NCBI RefSeq assembly: GCF_004208525.1
Contig: NZ_SGIT01000005.1
Span: 1-64,000, forward strand
Origin: Sphingobacterium corticibacterium
GTDB lineage: Bacteria > Bacteroidota > Bacteroidia > Sphingobacteriales > Sphingobacteriaceae
Length of the DNA: 64,000 bases
Direction of reading: 5' to 3'
Positions 35,004 to 45,344 of the stretch are shown piece after piece; positions within the stretch are counted from its first letter, which is position 1; every line of letters begins with the position of its first letter. Made by a program: the position numbers and the translations under genes. The notes beneath the pieces are model-generated. The model had not been told where the DNA came from, did not search any database, and saw nothing but the letters and a program-made list of their open reading frames with translations.

Positions 35004-35825
35004 CTAAACTCCACACCAGCTATTAAAACCGCCATCTACAAAGATCGTTTCGCCAGAAACAAAAGCCGAAGCATCGCTTAGCAGATACACCAACGTGCCT
35101 TCCAATTCTGATGGATCCCCTAGGCGGGAGAAAGGCGTACCTTTTACAAATTTATCTGCTCTGTCCGTATAACTACCATCAGAATTGGTCAACAAATTAC
35201 GGTTTTGCTCCGTAAGAAATACGCCGGGGGCTATAGCATTTACACGTATCTTGTCACCATAACGCAACGCCAATTCGGTTGCCATCCATTTCGTAAAACC
35301 GTCTACGCCGTGTTTTGCTACGGTATAGCCTAAAACACGTGTAATAGGCAAACTCGCGGCCAACGATGATATATTGATAATAGATCCTTTTCCCTGCTTG
35401 GCAATAACCTCTCCAAAGACAAGTGTTGGAATAATCGTACCATATAGATTCAATTCGATTGCCTTAATAGTATCCCCTATTTTGTTTCCAAATAGATCGT
35501 CATCTGGCCCAATGGTAGCGCCCGGAATATTTCCTCCCGCCGCATTCACCAATCCGTCTATGGTACTCCATTTACTCAAAATTTGTTCTTTTGCTTTACG
35601 GACAGAATCTTCATCCATTACATCTGCGACCACTGCTAAGGCTTCAGCACCCAATGTCTGCACCATTTTCACCCGCTCGTCTGCTTTCTCCTGGCTTCTT
35701 CCGATAATACAGACTTTAGCCCCTGCTTCTGCTAAAGCTTTGACAAACGCTTTTCCCAGAATACCTGTACCGCCGGTTACCAAGATAACTTTTCCTTTTA
35801 ATGAGAATCTCTCTAAAATATTCAT
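35004..35825 (-). CDS. SDR-type D-mannonate oxidoreductase (fructuronate reductase)
   Basis: A 273-residue classical short-chain dehydrogenase. Cofactor motif TGGTGILG at residues 18-25, NAAG near 95, catalytic Ser in ISSLAA and YxxxK as YTVAK near 170. Next to uxuA it is most simply the SDR-type reductase that interconverts fructuronate and mannonate, the class found in Bacillus and many Bacteroidota, not the long-chain UxuB of E. coli. It is the first gene of a two-gene minus-strand unit, divergent from kdgK. The substrate comes from context, not from motifs alone. Confidence 0.88.
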   Translation of the reverse strand: MNILERFSLKGKVILVTGGTGILGKAFVKALAEAGAKVCIIGRSQEKADERVKMVQTLGAEALAVVADVMDEDSVRKAKEQILSKWSTIDGLVNAAGGNIPGATIGPDDDLFGNKIGDTIKAIELNLYGTIIPTLVFGEVIAKQGKGSIINISSLAASLPITRVLGYTVAKHGVDGFTKWMATELALRYGDKIRVNAIAPGVFLTEQNRNLLTNSDGSYTDRADKFVKGTPFSRLGDPSELEGTLVYLLSDASAFVSGETIFVDGGFNSWCGV

Positions 35826-35909
35826 GTTATTATAGTCCTAAGTTTATAACATTCAATGATAGCTATTTTTTAGTCATTCTCAAGTATTTACCGCAGGTTT
35901 ATTCACGAT

Positions 35910-35967
35910 AACGATTTCGCTTGTACTTATAAAGATAAATACGACCATGTAACGGCAACGATTTCGC
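35910..35967. promoter_or_regulatory. Direct repeats AACGATTTCGC, candidate LacI-type operators
   Basis: AACGATTTCGC occurs at 35910-35920 and again at 35957-35967, 47 bp apart, in the 201-bp region between divergent uxuB-type and kdgK genes. Each contains CGA-TT-TCG, a small palindrome of the kind bound by LacI-family proteins. One copy sits toward each gene. The adjacent LacI-family regulator at 32738-33763 is the obvious candidate binder. Confidence 0.55.
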
Positions 35968-36026
35968 AAACAACACTATAAAGTTTAAAAAAATAACCCT
36001 AATTTAACGACCAAAATAAATTATTC

Positions 36027-37019
36027 ATGAACCTTATATTATCCTTCGGCGAAATATTAATCCGGCAACAAAGTTTGGGCGACACATTTTTTGATAAAAA
36101 CAACAATCGTTTGGAAATCTTTCCAGGAGGCTCGGAAGCCAATGTAGCCGCTTCACTGGCACAAATGGGCGATAACGTAGCTTACTGTAGTGCATTACCA
36201 GAAAATGCTTTATCAGATGAAATCTTAGCAATTCTTAATAATTTGGGCGTGCATACCCAGAAAGCCCTTCGCACAGGCGATCGATTAGGCACTTACATGT
36301 TGATGTCGGCAAATGGACTTTCTAAGGGAGAGGTTATCTACGATAGAAAGTACTCCAGTTTTAGCCAGTTAACTATAGAGGATGTCGATATAGATAAGTT
36401 ATTTGAGAACGTTTCTTGGCTTCATTGGACAGCACTTACACCTGCCCTTAACCAAAATATGGCGGATCTGATAGCTCGTCTGCTTCAAGAGGCATCCAAC
36501 CGCAATATTACGATATCGGTAGACTTGAATTATAGAAATCGTTTATGGCAATACGGGAAAGAACCCATAGATATCATGCCGCAATTGGTGGCGTACTGTG
36601 ATGTGATTATGGGTAACATATGGGCTGCAAATAAGATGCTCGGTACAGCCGTTGACGAATCTTTTGATAGAAATACATCACGAGAAACATATCTAGCTGC
36701 TGCTGCTGCATCTGCGAAGGAAATTTTTCAAAAATATCCTAAATGTAAACACATCGCTTATACTTTTCGTTTTATGGACAGTCCGAGTCACAACCTGTTT
36801 TACGGAACGTATCATACGCCAACGGAAGATGTCAGCTCCAATGTTATGGAAACTTTTGACGTCATTGATCGCATTGGTAGTGGAGATGCATTTATGGGTG
36901 GATACATTCATGCCCTTGTCAACAACATGACAACGCAAGAGGTTATTGATACAGCTACGGGCGCAGGCTTTCAAAAGCTATTTGTAAAAGGAGATTTTGG
37001 TAACGGAAAGATAAAGTAA
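36027..37019 (+). CDS. kdgK: 2-keto-3-deoxygluconate kinase (PfkB family)
   Basis: A 330-residue sugar kinase. N-terminal FGEILIRQ and FPGGSEANVAASLAQMG match the PfkB substrate-binding start; the C-terminal DRIGSGDAFMGGYIHAL carries the catalytic Asp of the GxGD motif near residue 289. Together with the divergent uxuA and SDR it would convert 2-keto-3-deoxygluconate to KDPG, completing mannonate use up to the aldolase. Other PfkB kinases (fructokinase, ribokinase) are less likely in this context. The gene ends in a strong bidirectional terminator shared with rpoC. Confidence 0.9.
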   Translation: MNLILSFGEILIRQQSLGDTFFDKNNNRLEIFPGGSEANVAASLAQMGDNVAYCSALPENALSDEILAILNNLGVHTQKALRTGDRLGTYMLMSANGLSKGEVIYDRKYSSFSQLTIEDVDIDKLFENVSWLHWTALTPALNQNMADLIARLLQEASNRNITISVDLNYRNRLWQYGKEPIDIMPQLVAYCDVIMGNIWAANKMLGTAVDESFDRNTSRETYLAAAAASAKEIFQKYPKCKHIAYTFRFMDSPSHNLFYGTYHTPTEDVSSNVMETFDVIDRIGSGDAFMGGYIHALVNNMTTQEVIDTATGAGFQKLFVKGDFGNGKIK

Positions 37020-37024
37020 AAAGA

Positions 37025-37074
37025 TAAACAATAAAAAAGGCAGCAAAAATTTTTGCTGCCTTTTTTATTGTTTA
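37025..37074. terminator. Bidirectional intrinsic terminator of kdgK and rpoC
   Basis: A 50-bp perfect palindrome, with 25-bp arms 37025-37049 and 37050-37074. The GGCAGC/GCTGCC core is flanked by A- and T-tracts, so either strand gives a GC-stemmed hairpin followed by a U-tract. It lies between the convergent kdgK and rpoC stops. Confidence 0.9.
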
Positions 37075-37085
37075 TATCAGAACGA

Positions 37086-40000
37086 TTAGTCCTCTTCTTT
37101 CGAGGCCAATAACTGATCGTATTCTTCACGCGAACCAACAATAATATTGCTATACTCGCGTAAACCAGTTCCTGATGGGATCAAGTGACCAACAATTACG
37201 TTTTCTTTCAAACCTAACAAGTCGTCACGTTTACCTGCAATAGCAGCCTCGTTTAAGACTTTAGTTGTTTCCTGGAACGACGCAGCTGAAATGAATGACT
37301 TCGTTCCCAATGAAGCACGGGTAATACCCTGCAATAATGGACTTGAAGTTGCAGAAATAGCATCACGAACTTCTACTGTTTTCAAATCTTGACGACGTAA
37401 GCTTGAATTTTCCTCACGAAGTTTACGCATGGTTACAATTTGACCAGCTTTCAACTCCTTCGAATCTCCCGCATCAACGACAACTTTTTTATCAAACAAG
37501 GAGTCGTTTTCTTCCATGAAATCCCATTTGTTAACCGCTTCTTTTTCTAAGAAACGTGTATCGCCTGGGTCTTCGATATTCACTTTCTGCATCATTTGAT
37601 GAACGATGGTCTCAAAGTGCTTATCGTTGATTTTCACCCCTTGTAAGCGATAAACTTCTTGAATACCATTTACGATATACTCTTGAACTGCCGCTGGGCC
37701 TTTAATAGAAAGGATATCCGATGGCGAAATAGAACCATCTGACAATGGCATACCTGCCTTTACAAAGTCATTATCTTGTACTAAGATATGCTTAGAAAGT
37801 GGCACCAAGTATTTCTTAATCTGTCCATCTCTGGATTCGATCGAAATTTCACGATTACCACGTTTCACACCGCCAAGCGTAACCACACCATCAATTTCGG
37901 TAACAACAGCCGGATTCGATGGATTACGTGCCTCAAACAACTCCGTTACACGAGGAAGACCTCCTGTAATATCGCGTGTTTTTCCTGTCGCACGAGGAAT
38001 CTTCGCTAAGATTGTACCCTCTTTGATTTTTTGTCCATTTTGAACAGAGACGTGTGCTCCTACTGGAATATTATATGAGCGCAGGGTATCTCCTGCCAAG
38101 TCTGCAATCTTAATCGTTGGGTTTTTCGTTTTATCACGTGTCTCGATAATAACCTTCTCCTTGTGTCCGGTTTGTTCATCCGATTCATCACGGAACGTAA
38201 CTCCTTCAATAATAGCTTCGAACTCAATTTTACCTGGGAATTCAGAGATAATTACCGCGTTATATGGATCCCAGTCAGCCAATACTTTACCTTTTTCTAC
38301 CTTATCACCTTCGTTCACATATACATTAGCACCGTAAGGAATAATCTGGGTATATAGTACTTTTCTATCATCACTTACGATACGGAGCTCTCCAGAACGA
38401 CCGATAGCAATTTGATAAGGTCCTTCCTCACCTTCTTTAGCTACGGAGCGAACATTTTCAAACTCAATCATACCGTCGTATTTTGCAACGATACTAGATT
38501 CTGCCGCGATATTCGACGCCGTACCCCCCACGTGGAATGTCCGTAATGTCAACTGTGTACCAGGCTCACCTACAGATTGGGCTGCAATAACACCGACAGC
38601 TTCACCCATTTGAACACGTTTACCCGAGGCTAGATTTCGTCCATAACAAGCTGTACAAACACCACGTTTAGCTTCGCATGTCAATACTGAACGAATTTCG
38701 ACTCCTTCAATACCAGCTTCTTCTATCGCTGTTGCTATATCTTCGGTAATATCTTCATCTGCAGCAACAATTAACGCCCCAGTTTCCGGATGATATACGT
38801 CATTTAACGGTGTACGTCCTAGGATACGATCATATAATGGCTCTACAATATCATCATTTTCTTTAAGTGCTGTTTTGTATAGACCACGTAATGTATTACA
38901 ATCTTCTTCCACTACGATCATATCTTGCGCAACGTCGTGCAAACGACGAGTCAAGTAACCCGCATCGGCTGTTTTCAATGCCGTATCGGCAAGACCTTTA
39001 CGCGCACCGTGGGTAGAAATAAAGTACTCCAATACCGATAGACCTTCTTTGAAGTTCGATAAAATCGGGTTTTCGATAATCTCTCCTCCCGAGGTACCAG
39101 ACTTCTGTGGTTTCGCCATCAGACCACGCATACCACACAACTGACGGATCTGTTCTTTCGAACCACGGGCACCGGAATCCAACATCATATAAACAGAGTT
39201 AAATCCTTGGTTATCGTTAGAAAGAATGTCCATCACGTATGCCGTCAATCTATTGTTGATACGTGTCCAGATATCGATAATTTGATTGTAGCGTTCGTTG
39301 TTGGTAATGAAACCCATGTTATAATTGTTCATTACTTCTTCAACTTCATTGGTCGCTTGTCCAATCAAATCCGCTTTAGCAGCCGGAATATTCAAATCTT
39401 GCAAGTTGAATGACAAACCACCTTTAAAGGCCGTTTGGAATCCTAACTCTTTCATATCATCCAAGAACTGTGCTGCACGAGCCATACCCGTACTCTTCAC
39501 AATATCCCCAATGATATTACGCAATGACTTCTTGGTCAACAGTTCGTTGACATAACCCATCTCGTCAGGTACGATCTGATTAAAAATAACCCGGCCAACC
39601 GTAGTCTCGATGAGACCTTCAACGATTTGTCCGTCTTTATTTCTTGTTTTTGTTTTTACTTTAATGAAAGCGTGCAGGTCAATTTGATTCTCATTCAGGG
39701 CAATAATCACCTCTTCCGGAGAATAAAATGTCATGCCCTCGCCTCTCACTTTATGATCTTCTGTAGATTTCCGGCCTTTTGTAATATAATAAAGACCCAA
39801 TACCATATCTTGAGATGGTACAGTTACCGGAGAACCATTTGCAGGGTTAAGGATGTTGTGCGAGGCCAACATCAATATCTGGGCTTCCAAAATAGCTGCA
39901 TTACCTAAAGGTAAGTGAACCGCCATCTGGTCACCGTCAAAGTCGGCGTTAAACGCCGTACATACCAATGGATGTAACTGGATTGCTTTACCCTCTACCA

Positions 40001-41363
40001 ACGTAGGTTGGAAAGCTTGGATACCCAAACGGTGGAGTGTAGGCGCACGGTTGAGCAATACCGGGTGTCCTTTCAATACATTTTCTAGAATATCCCACAC
40101 GACCGGATCCTTGCGATCAACGATTTTTTTAGCTGATTTAACCGTTTTTACAATACCTCTTTCAATCATCTTGCGAATGATGAACGGTTTGTAAAGCTCC
40201 GCAGCCATATCTTTAGGAAGACCACACTCGTGTAATTTCAAATGCGGACCAACGACGATTACGGAACGAGCCGAGTAATCCACACGTTTACCCAATAAGT
40301 TTTGACGGAAACGTCCTTGTTTACCTTTCAAAATATCAGATAACGATTTCAATGCGCGGTTACCTTCTGTTTTCACCGCATTCACTTTACGCGAGTTATC
40401 GAATAAAGAGTCTACCGCTTCCTGAAGCATACGTTTTTCATTCCGTAAGATTACTTCTGGTGCTTTGATTTCAATCAAACGCTTCAAACGGTTGTTACGG
40501 ATAATCACACGACGATACAAGTCGTTCAAATCAGACGTTGCAAAGCGTCCACCGTCCAACGGCACCAATGGGCGCAATTCTGGTGGAATAATCGGAACGA
40601 TTTTCACGATCATCCATTCCGGACGGTTTTCAATACGGGTGTTCGCACCACGGAAAGCTTCTACAACATGAAGACGTTTCAACGCTTCATTTTTACGTTG
40701 TTGCGAAGTTTCGTTAGCAGCTTGGTGACGTAAATCGTACGATAATTGATCTAAATCGATACGTTTCAAAAGTTCCTCCATCGCCTCAGCACCCATCTTC
40801 GCGATGAATTTCTGTGGATCGGTATCATCTAAATATTGGTTTTCTTTTGGTAAGGTATCCAAAATATCCAGATACTCTTCCTCCGTTAAGAAATCCATGT
40901 ATGAAATACCATCTTCTTCTTTGATACCTGGTTGAATAACCACATATCTTTCGTAGTAGATGATCATATCCAATTTCTTGGTCGGAAGTCCCAATAAATA
41001 GCCGATTTTGTTAGGAAGAGAACGGAAATACCAAATGTGTGCTACAGGAACAACCAAATTGATGTGCCCCATGCGTTCACGACGTACTTTTTTCTCCGTT
41101 ACTTCCACACCACAACGGTCACACACGATACCCTTATAACGAATACGCTTGTATTTACCACAGTGGCATTCGTAGTCCTTTACCGGACCAAAAATACGCT
41201 CACAGAATAAACCATCACGCTCAGGTTTGTAGGTACGATAGTTGATCGTCTCTGGCTTCGTAACCTCACCGCTAGAACGCTCCAAAATCGTTTCCGGAGA
41301 AGCCAAGCTGATCGTAATCGAAGTGAAGTTACTTTTAATTTTATTATCTTTTTTATAAGACAT
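37086..41363 (-). CDS. rpoC: DNA-directed RNA polymerase subunit beta'
   Basis: The 1425-residue catalytic subunit. The zinc-binding CHCGKYKRIRYKGIVCDRCG segment lies near the N-terminus, the catalytic magnesium loop NADFDGDQMAVH near residue 465, and the bridge-helix/trigger-loop region (GTASN and following) in the second half, with the C-terminal GLRE and SREEYDQLL. Length agrees with Bacteroidota RpoC. It follows rpoB by 66 bp and ends 12 bp before the bidirectional terminator. Confidence 0.98.
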   Translation of the reverse strand: MSYKKDNKIKSNFTSITISLASPETILERSSGEVTKPETINYRTYKPERDGLFCERIFGPVKDYECHCGKYKRIRYKGIVCDRCGVEVTEKKVRRERMGHINLVVPVAHIWYFRSLPNKIGYLLGLPTKKLDMIIYYERYVVIQPGIKEEDGISYMDFLTEEEYLDILDTLPKENQYLDDTDPQKFIAKMGAEAMEELLKRIDLDQLSYDLRHQAANETSQQRKNEALKRLHVVEAFRGANTRIENRPEWMIVKIVPIIPPELRPLVPLDGGRFATSDLNDLYRRVIIRNNRLKRLIEIKAPEVILRNEKRMLQEAVDSLFDNSRKVNAVKTEGNRALKSLSDILKGKQGRFRQNLLGKRVDYSARSVIVVGPHLKLHECGLPKDMAAELYKPFIIRKMIERGIVKTVKSAKKIVDRKDPVVWDILENVLKGHPVLLNRAPTLHRLGIQAFQPTLVEGKAIQLHPLVCTAFNADFDGDQMAVHLPLGNAAILEAQILMLASHNILNPANGSPVTVPSQDMVLGLYYITKGRKSTEDHKVRGEGMTFYSPEEVIIALNENQIDLHAFIKVKTKTRNKDGQIVEGLIETTVGRVIFNQIVPDEMGYVNELLTKKSLRNIIGDIVKSTGMARAAQFLDDMKELGFQTAFKGGLSFNLQDLNIPAAKADLIGQATNEVEEVMNNYNMGFITNNERYNQIIDIWTRINNRLTAYVMDILSNDNQGFNSVYMMLDSGARGSKEQIRQLCGMRGLMAKPQKSGTSGGEIIENPILSNFKEGLSVLEYFISTHGARKGLADTALKTADAGYLTRRLHDVAQDMIVVEEDCNTLRGLYKTALKENDDIVEPLYDRILGRTPLNDVYHPETGALIVAADEDITEDIATAIEEAGIEGVEIRSVLTCEAKRGVCTACYGRNLASGKRVQMGEAVGVIAAQSVGEPGTQLTLRTFHVGGTASNIAAESSIVAKYDGMIEFENVRSVAKEGEEGPYQIAIGRSGELRIVSDDRKVLYTQIIPYGANVYVNEGDKVEKGKVLADWDPYNAVIISEFPGKIEFEAIIEGVTFRDESDEQTGHKEKVIIETRDKTKNPTIKIADLAGDTLRSYNIPVGAHVSVQNGQKIKEGTILAKIPRATGKTRDITGGLPRVTELFEARNPSNPAVVTEIDGVVTLGGVKRGNREISIESRDGQIKKYLVPLSKHILVQDNDFVKAGMPLSDGSISPSDILSIKGPAAVQEYIVNGIQEVYRLQGVKINDKHFETIVHQMMQKVNIEDPGDTRFLEKEAVNKWDFMEENDSLFDKKVVVDAGDSKELKAGQIVTMRKLREENSSLRRQDLKTVEVRDAISATSSPLLQGITRASLGTKSFISAASFQETTKVLNEAAIAGKRDDLLGLKENVIVGHLIPSGTGLREYSNIIVGSREEYDQLLASKEED

Positions 41364-41429
41364 ACGTTGTATAACTTAAAGATGTATGTAAGACCTATCG
41401 CATTAAAAAACAGATAGGTCTAAATTTTA

Positions 41430-44400
41430 TTAATCCAATGTGATATCTAATCCTAAACCACGTAACTCATGTACCAATACGTTGAACGATTCTGGTACAG
41501 ATGGCGTCGGAAGGTTGTTACCTTTCACGATAGCCTCGTACGTTTTCGCACGGCCAACAACATCATCTGATTTCACGGTTAAGATCTCTTGTAGGATATT
41601 TGACGCACCAAATGCTTCCAATGCCCATACCTCCATCTCACCAAAACGCTGACCACCAAATTGTGCTTTACCACCTAATGGTTGTTGCGTAATCAACGAG
41701 TACGGTCCGATAGAACGCGCGTGCATTTTATCATCTACCATGTGTCCTAATTTCAACATGTAGATAACCCCAACTGTAGTCGGTTGGTCAAAACGCTCAC
41801 CTGTCAAACCATTGTATAGGTAGGTTCTACCAGACATCGGTAATTTAGCTTTAGCGATCCACTCTTCCACTTCGTCCATTTCCGCTCCGTCAAAAATTGG
41901 CGTTGCAAATTTGGTCCCGAGTTTTTGACCTGCCCATCCCAGAACAGTTTCGTAAATCTGTCCTAAGTTCATCCGCGAAGGTACCCCTAATGGATTCAAC
42001 ACGATGTCTACTGGCGTACCATCTTCTAAGAATGGCATATCCTCATCACGAACGATACGGGCAACGATACCTTTGTTACCGTGGCGCCCTGCCATCTTAT
42101 CTCCCACTTTCAATTTACGTTTCTTAGCCACGTAAACTTTCGCCATTTGAACGATACCGGATGGTAATTCGTCTCCGACAGAGATCGCAAACTTCTCTCT
42201 TTTGAAAGCACCAAGTTCTTCATTGATCTTGATGTTGTAAAAGTGAAGAGCTAACTTGATCAATTCATTCTTGTCTTCGTCTGTCGTCCATCCCGTTGGA
42301 TTAATATGTGCATAATCCAAATCCATTAAGATTTTCTGCGTGAATTTAGCCCCTTTCGGTACCAACAACTCTTTATACACATTATATACCCCTTGGCTGG
42401 TTTTGCCATTCACAACAGTGAATAACTTCTCTACCAAACGATCTTTCAGTATTTTTACTGCTTTATCGTGTGCGACTTCTAATTTGTCTAATGCTTTTCT
42501 TTCCGCCTCTTTAGACATTTTTTTCGCACGGGAGAATAGCTTCGTATCAATAACCACCCCTTTCAAAGAAGGTGATGCTTTCAATGACGCATCTTTCACA
42601 TCACCAGCTTTGTCACCAAAGATAGCACGTAATAACTTCTCCTCCGGAGAAGGATCAGATTCGCCTTTCGGAGTGATTTTACCAATTAAGATATCACCTC
42701 CATTAACCTCAGCACCAACACGGATAATACCATTTTCATCCAAATCTTTTGTTGCCTCTTCCGATACGTTCGGGATATCGGATGTCAATTCCTCTTCACC
42801 GCGTTTCGTATCACGAACTTCCAACTCGAACTCTTCAATATGTAAAGAAGTGAATAAGTCTTCCGATACAACACGTTCTGAAATTACGATCGCATCCTCA
42901 AAGTTGTATCCCTGCCAAGGCATGAAAGCCACTTTCAAGTTACGACCAAGTGCCAATTCCCCATTCTCTGTTGCATAACCTTCACATAGTACCTGACCTT
43001 TGGTTACCTTCTGTCCTTTCGTAACGATTGGCTTCAAGTTGATACAGGTATTCTGGTTGGTTTTCTTAAACTTCGTGAGTGTATATGTTTTGATATCATT
43101 ATCAAACGACACCAAACGGTCGTTATCGTTACGCTCGTAACGAATTTTAATCTCGTTTGCATCTACATATTCGACCACACCATCACCTTCTGCGTTGATC
43201 AATGTGCGGGAATCGGATGCTACACGAGCTTCCAAACCTGTACCCACGATAGGTGCTTGTGGTTTCAATAAAGGAACAGCTTGACGCTGCATGTTCGATC
43301 CCATCAACGCACGGTTAGCATCATCATGCTCCAGGAATGGAATCAATGAGGCTGCTATTGACGTAATCTGGTTTGGTGCAACGTCCATATAATCCAATTT
43401 CTCTGGTTCGATAATCGGGAAGTCACCTTCGTATCTCGCCTTTACCTTCGGATCTTCAAAGTTACCTTGATCATCATATTGTGCATTTGCCTGCGCAATC
43501 GTTTTATCATCTTCATCTTCTGCTGACAAATATACTACGGGCTCATCAACCACGACTTTACCATCTCTAACTTGACGGTAAGGAGTCTCAATGAAACCTA
43601 AGTTGTTGATTTTCGCGTGTACAGCTAAAGAAGAAATCAAACCGATGTTCGGACCTTCTGGGGTTTCGATCGTACACAGACGACCATAGTGTGTGTAATG
43701 AACGTCACGTACTTCAAAACCTGCACGTTCACGCGATAGACCACCCGGACCTAAAGCTGATAAACGACGCTTGTGCGTAATCTCCGCCAATGGGTTAGTT
43801 TGATCCATAAATTGCGACAACTGGTTCGTTCCGAAGAACGAGTTGATAACAGACGACAATGTACGTGCATTGATCAAATCTGTTGGTGTAAACACCTCGT
43901 TGTCACGGATATTCATCCGCTCGCGGATGGTACGCGCCATACGGGAAAGGCCAACCCCAAATTGTGCATATAATTGCTCACCTACCGTACGAACACGACG
44001 ATTGGATAAGTGGTCAATATCATCCACTTCAGCTTTGGAGTTAATCAAGTTGATCAGATACTTCACGATGGCAATGATGTCCTGTCGTGTCAATACTTTC
44101 GTATCATCCGCTGTATCTAATCCTAATTTACGGTTAATGCGGTAACGCCCCACATCGCCCAAATCATAACGTTTATCCGAAAAGAACAAACGATCGATAA
44201 TACCACGTGCTGTTTCCTCATCTGGTGGTTCTGCGTTACGCAGCTGACGATAGATGTGTTCTACAGCCTCTTTTTCAGAGTTTGAGGTATCTTTCTGTAA
44301 AGTATTATATATAATCGAGTAGTCCGCATTGTTAGCGCCATCTTCTTTGGCAAGAATAATAGATTTTACCCCTGCATCGATGATCATTTCAATGTGATCC

Positions 44401-45239
44401 TCCTCTAAAACAGTTTCACGTTCTAAGATAATTTCATTCCGATCGATAGACACCACCTCTCCTGTATCCTCGTCCACAAAATCTTCGATCCATTTTTTCA
44501 ATACCCTAGCCGCTAAGCGACGGCCAACATATTTCTTAAGACCAGATTTACTTACTTTTACTTCATCTGCAAGATCAAATAGCTCCAAGATATCCTTATC
44601 GGAATCGTAGCCGATCGCACGTAACAAAGTAGTAACTGGGAATTTCTTTTTACGGTCGATATAAGCGTACATCACGTTGTTTACGTCTGTCGCAAATTCG
44701 ATCCAAGATCCTTTAAAAGGAATTACCCTTGCAGAATAAAGTTTCGTACCATTTGTGTGTCTACTCTGACCAAAGAACACGCCGGGAGAACGGTGCAATT
44801 GGGACACGATGACACGCTCCGCACCATTGATAACAAAGGTACCTTTCGGCGTCATATAAGGAATCGTTCCCAAATATACATCCTGTACAATGGTTTCGAA
44901 ATCCTCGTGTTCTTCATCATTACAAGATAACTTCAACTTTGCTTTGAGTGGAACACTATACGTCAATCCACGCTCAATACACTCCTGTATATCGTAACGA
45001 GGAGGATCGATGAAATAATCCAAAAACTCTAGTACAAAGATGTTTCTTGAATCAGAAATAGGGAAGTTTTCCGAGAAAACCTTGAACAGCCCTTCCTGAT
45101 GGCGGTTGTCAGAAGTAGTTTCTAATTGAAAAAACTCCTTGAAAGATTGCAATTGCACATCCAAGAAATCCGGATAATCGATAACCTTCTTACTTGTAGC
45201 AAAATTTACTCTTTCGTTTTGAATATTATTGTTTGCCAA
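41430..45239 (-). CDS. rpoB: DNA-directed RNA polymerase subunit beta
   Basis: A 1269-residue subunit with the expected blocks from the protrusion domain to the C-terminal clamp. The rifampicin-binding region is present in wild-type form (FGTNQLSQFMDQTNPLAEITHKRRLSALGPGG), with Gln, Asp, His and Ser at the positions most often altered in resistant strains. Expression is probably tuned by hairpins in the 163-bp gap after rplL. No inserted or missing domain was noticed. Confidence 0.98.
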   Translation of the reverse strand: MANNNIQNERVNFATSKKVIDYPDFLDVQLQSFKEFFQLETTSDNRHQEGLFKVFSENFPISDSRNIFVLEFLDYFIDPPRYDIQECIERGLTYSVPLKAKLKLSCNDEEHEDFETIVQDVYLGTIPYMTPKGTFVINGAERVIVSQLHRSPGVFFGQSRHTNGTKLYSARVIPFKGSWIEFATDVNNVMYAYIDRKKKFPVTTLLRAIGYDSDKDILELFDLADEVKVSKSGLKKYVGRRLAARVLKKWIEDFVDEDTGEVVSIDRNEIILERETVLEEDHIEMIIDAGVKSIILAKEDGANNADYSIIYNTLQKDTSNSEKEAVEHIYRQLRNAEPPDEETARGIIDRLFFSDKRYDLGDVGRYRINRKLGLDTADDTKVLTRQDIIAIVKYLINLINSKAEVDDIDHLSNRRVRTVGEQLYAQFGVGLSRMARTIRERMNIRDNEVFTPTDLINARTLSSVINSFFGTNQLSQFMDQTNPLAEITHKRRLSALGPGGLSRERAGFEVRDVHYTHYGRLCTIETPEGPNIGLISSLAVHAKINNLGFIETPYRQVRDGKVVVDEPVVYLSAEDEDDKTIAQANAQYDDQGNFEDPKVKARYEGDFPIIEPEKLDYMDVAPNQITSIAASLIPFLEHDDANRALMGSNMQRQAVPLLKPQAPIVGTGLEARVASDSRTLINAEGDGVVEYVDANEIKIRYERNDNDRLVSFDNDIKTYTLTKFKKTNQNTCINLKPIVTKGQKVTKGQVLCEGYATENGELALGRNLKVAFMPWQGYNFEDAIVISERVVSEDLFTSLHIEEFELEVRDTKRGEEELTSDIPNVSEEATKDLDENGIIRVGAEVNGGDILIGKITPKGESDPSPEEKLLRAIFGDKAGDVKDASLKASPSLKGVVIDTKLFSRAKKMSKEAERKALDKLEVAHDKAVKILKDRLVEKLFTVVNGKTSQGVYNVYKELLVPKGAKFTQKILMDLDYAHINPTGWTTDEDKNELIKLALHFYNIKINEELGAFKREKFAISVGDELPSGIVQMAKVYVAKKRKLKVGDKMAGRHGNKGIVARIVRDEDMPFLEDGTPVDIVLNPLGVPSRMNLGQIYETVLGWAGQKLGTKFATPIFDGAEMDEVEEWIAKAKLPMSGRTYLYNGLTGERFDQPTTVGVIYMLKLGHMVDDKMHARSIGPYSLITQQPLGGKAQFGGQRFGEMEVWALEAFGASNILQEILTVKSDDVVGRAKTYEAIVKGNNLPTPSVPESFNVLVHELRGLGLDITLD

Positions 45240-45296
45240 GGGAATAAGTATTTTAGTTTAAAAAAACTGAGCCAATTATGCTGTAATCATGTATTT

Positions 45297-45320
45297 ATCA
45301 GATGTCAGCATCCATCTGAT
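45297..45320. repeat. Second hairpin in the rpoB leader
   Basis: ATCAGATG at 45297-45304 pairs perfectly with CATCTGAT at 45313-45320 (8-nt loop). It lies downstream, in transcript sense, of the larger hairpin at 45345-45372 and before the rpoB start. Confidence 0.5.
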
Positions 45321-45344
45321 GCATGTAATAATATAAATAGGAAT

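Noticed and set aside
37788..44145. Several plus-strand frames of 60-210 codons opposite rpoC and rpoB
   Set aside because: They are antisense shadows of highly conserved genes, without start context or family resemblance.
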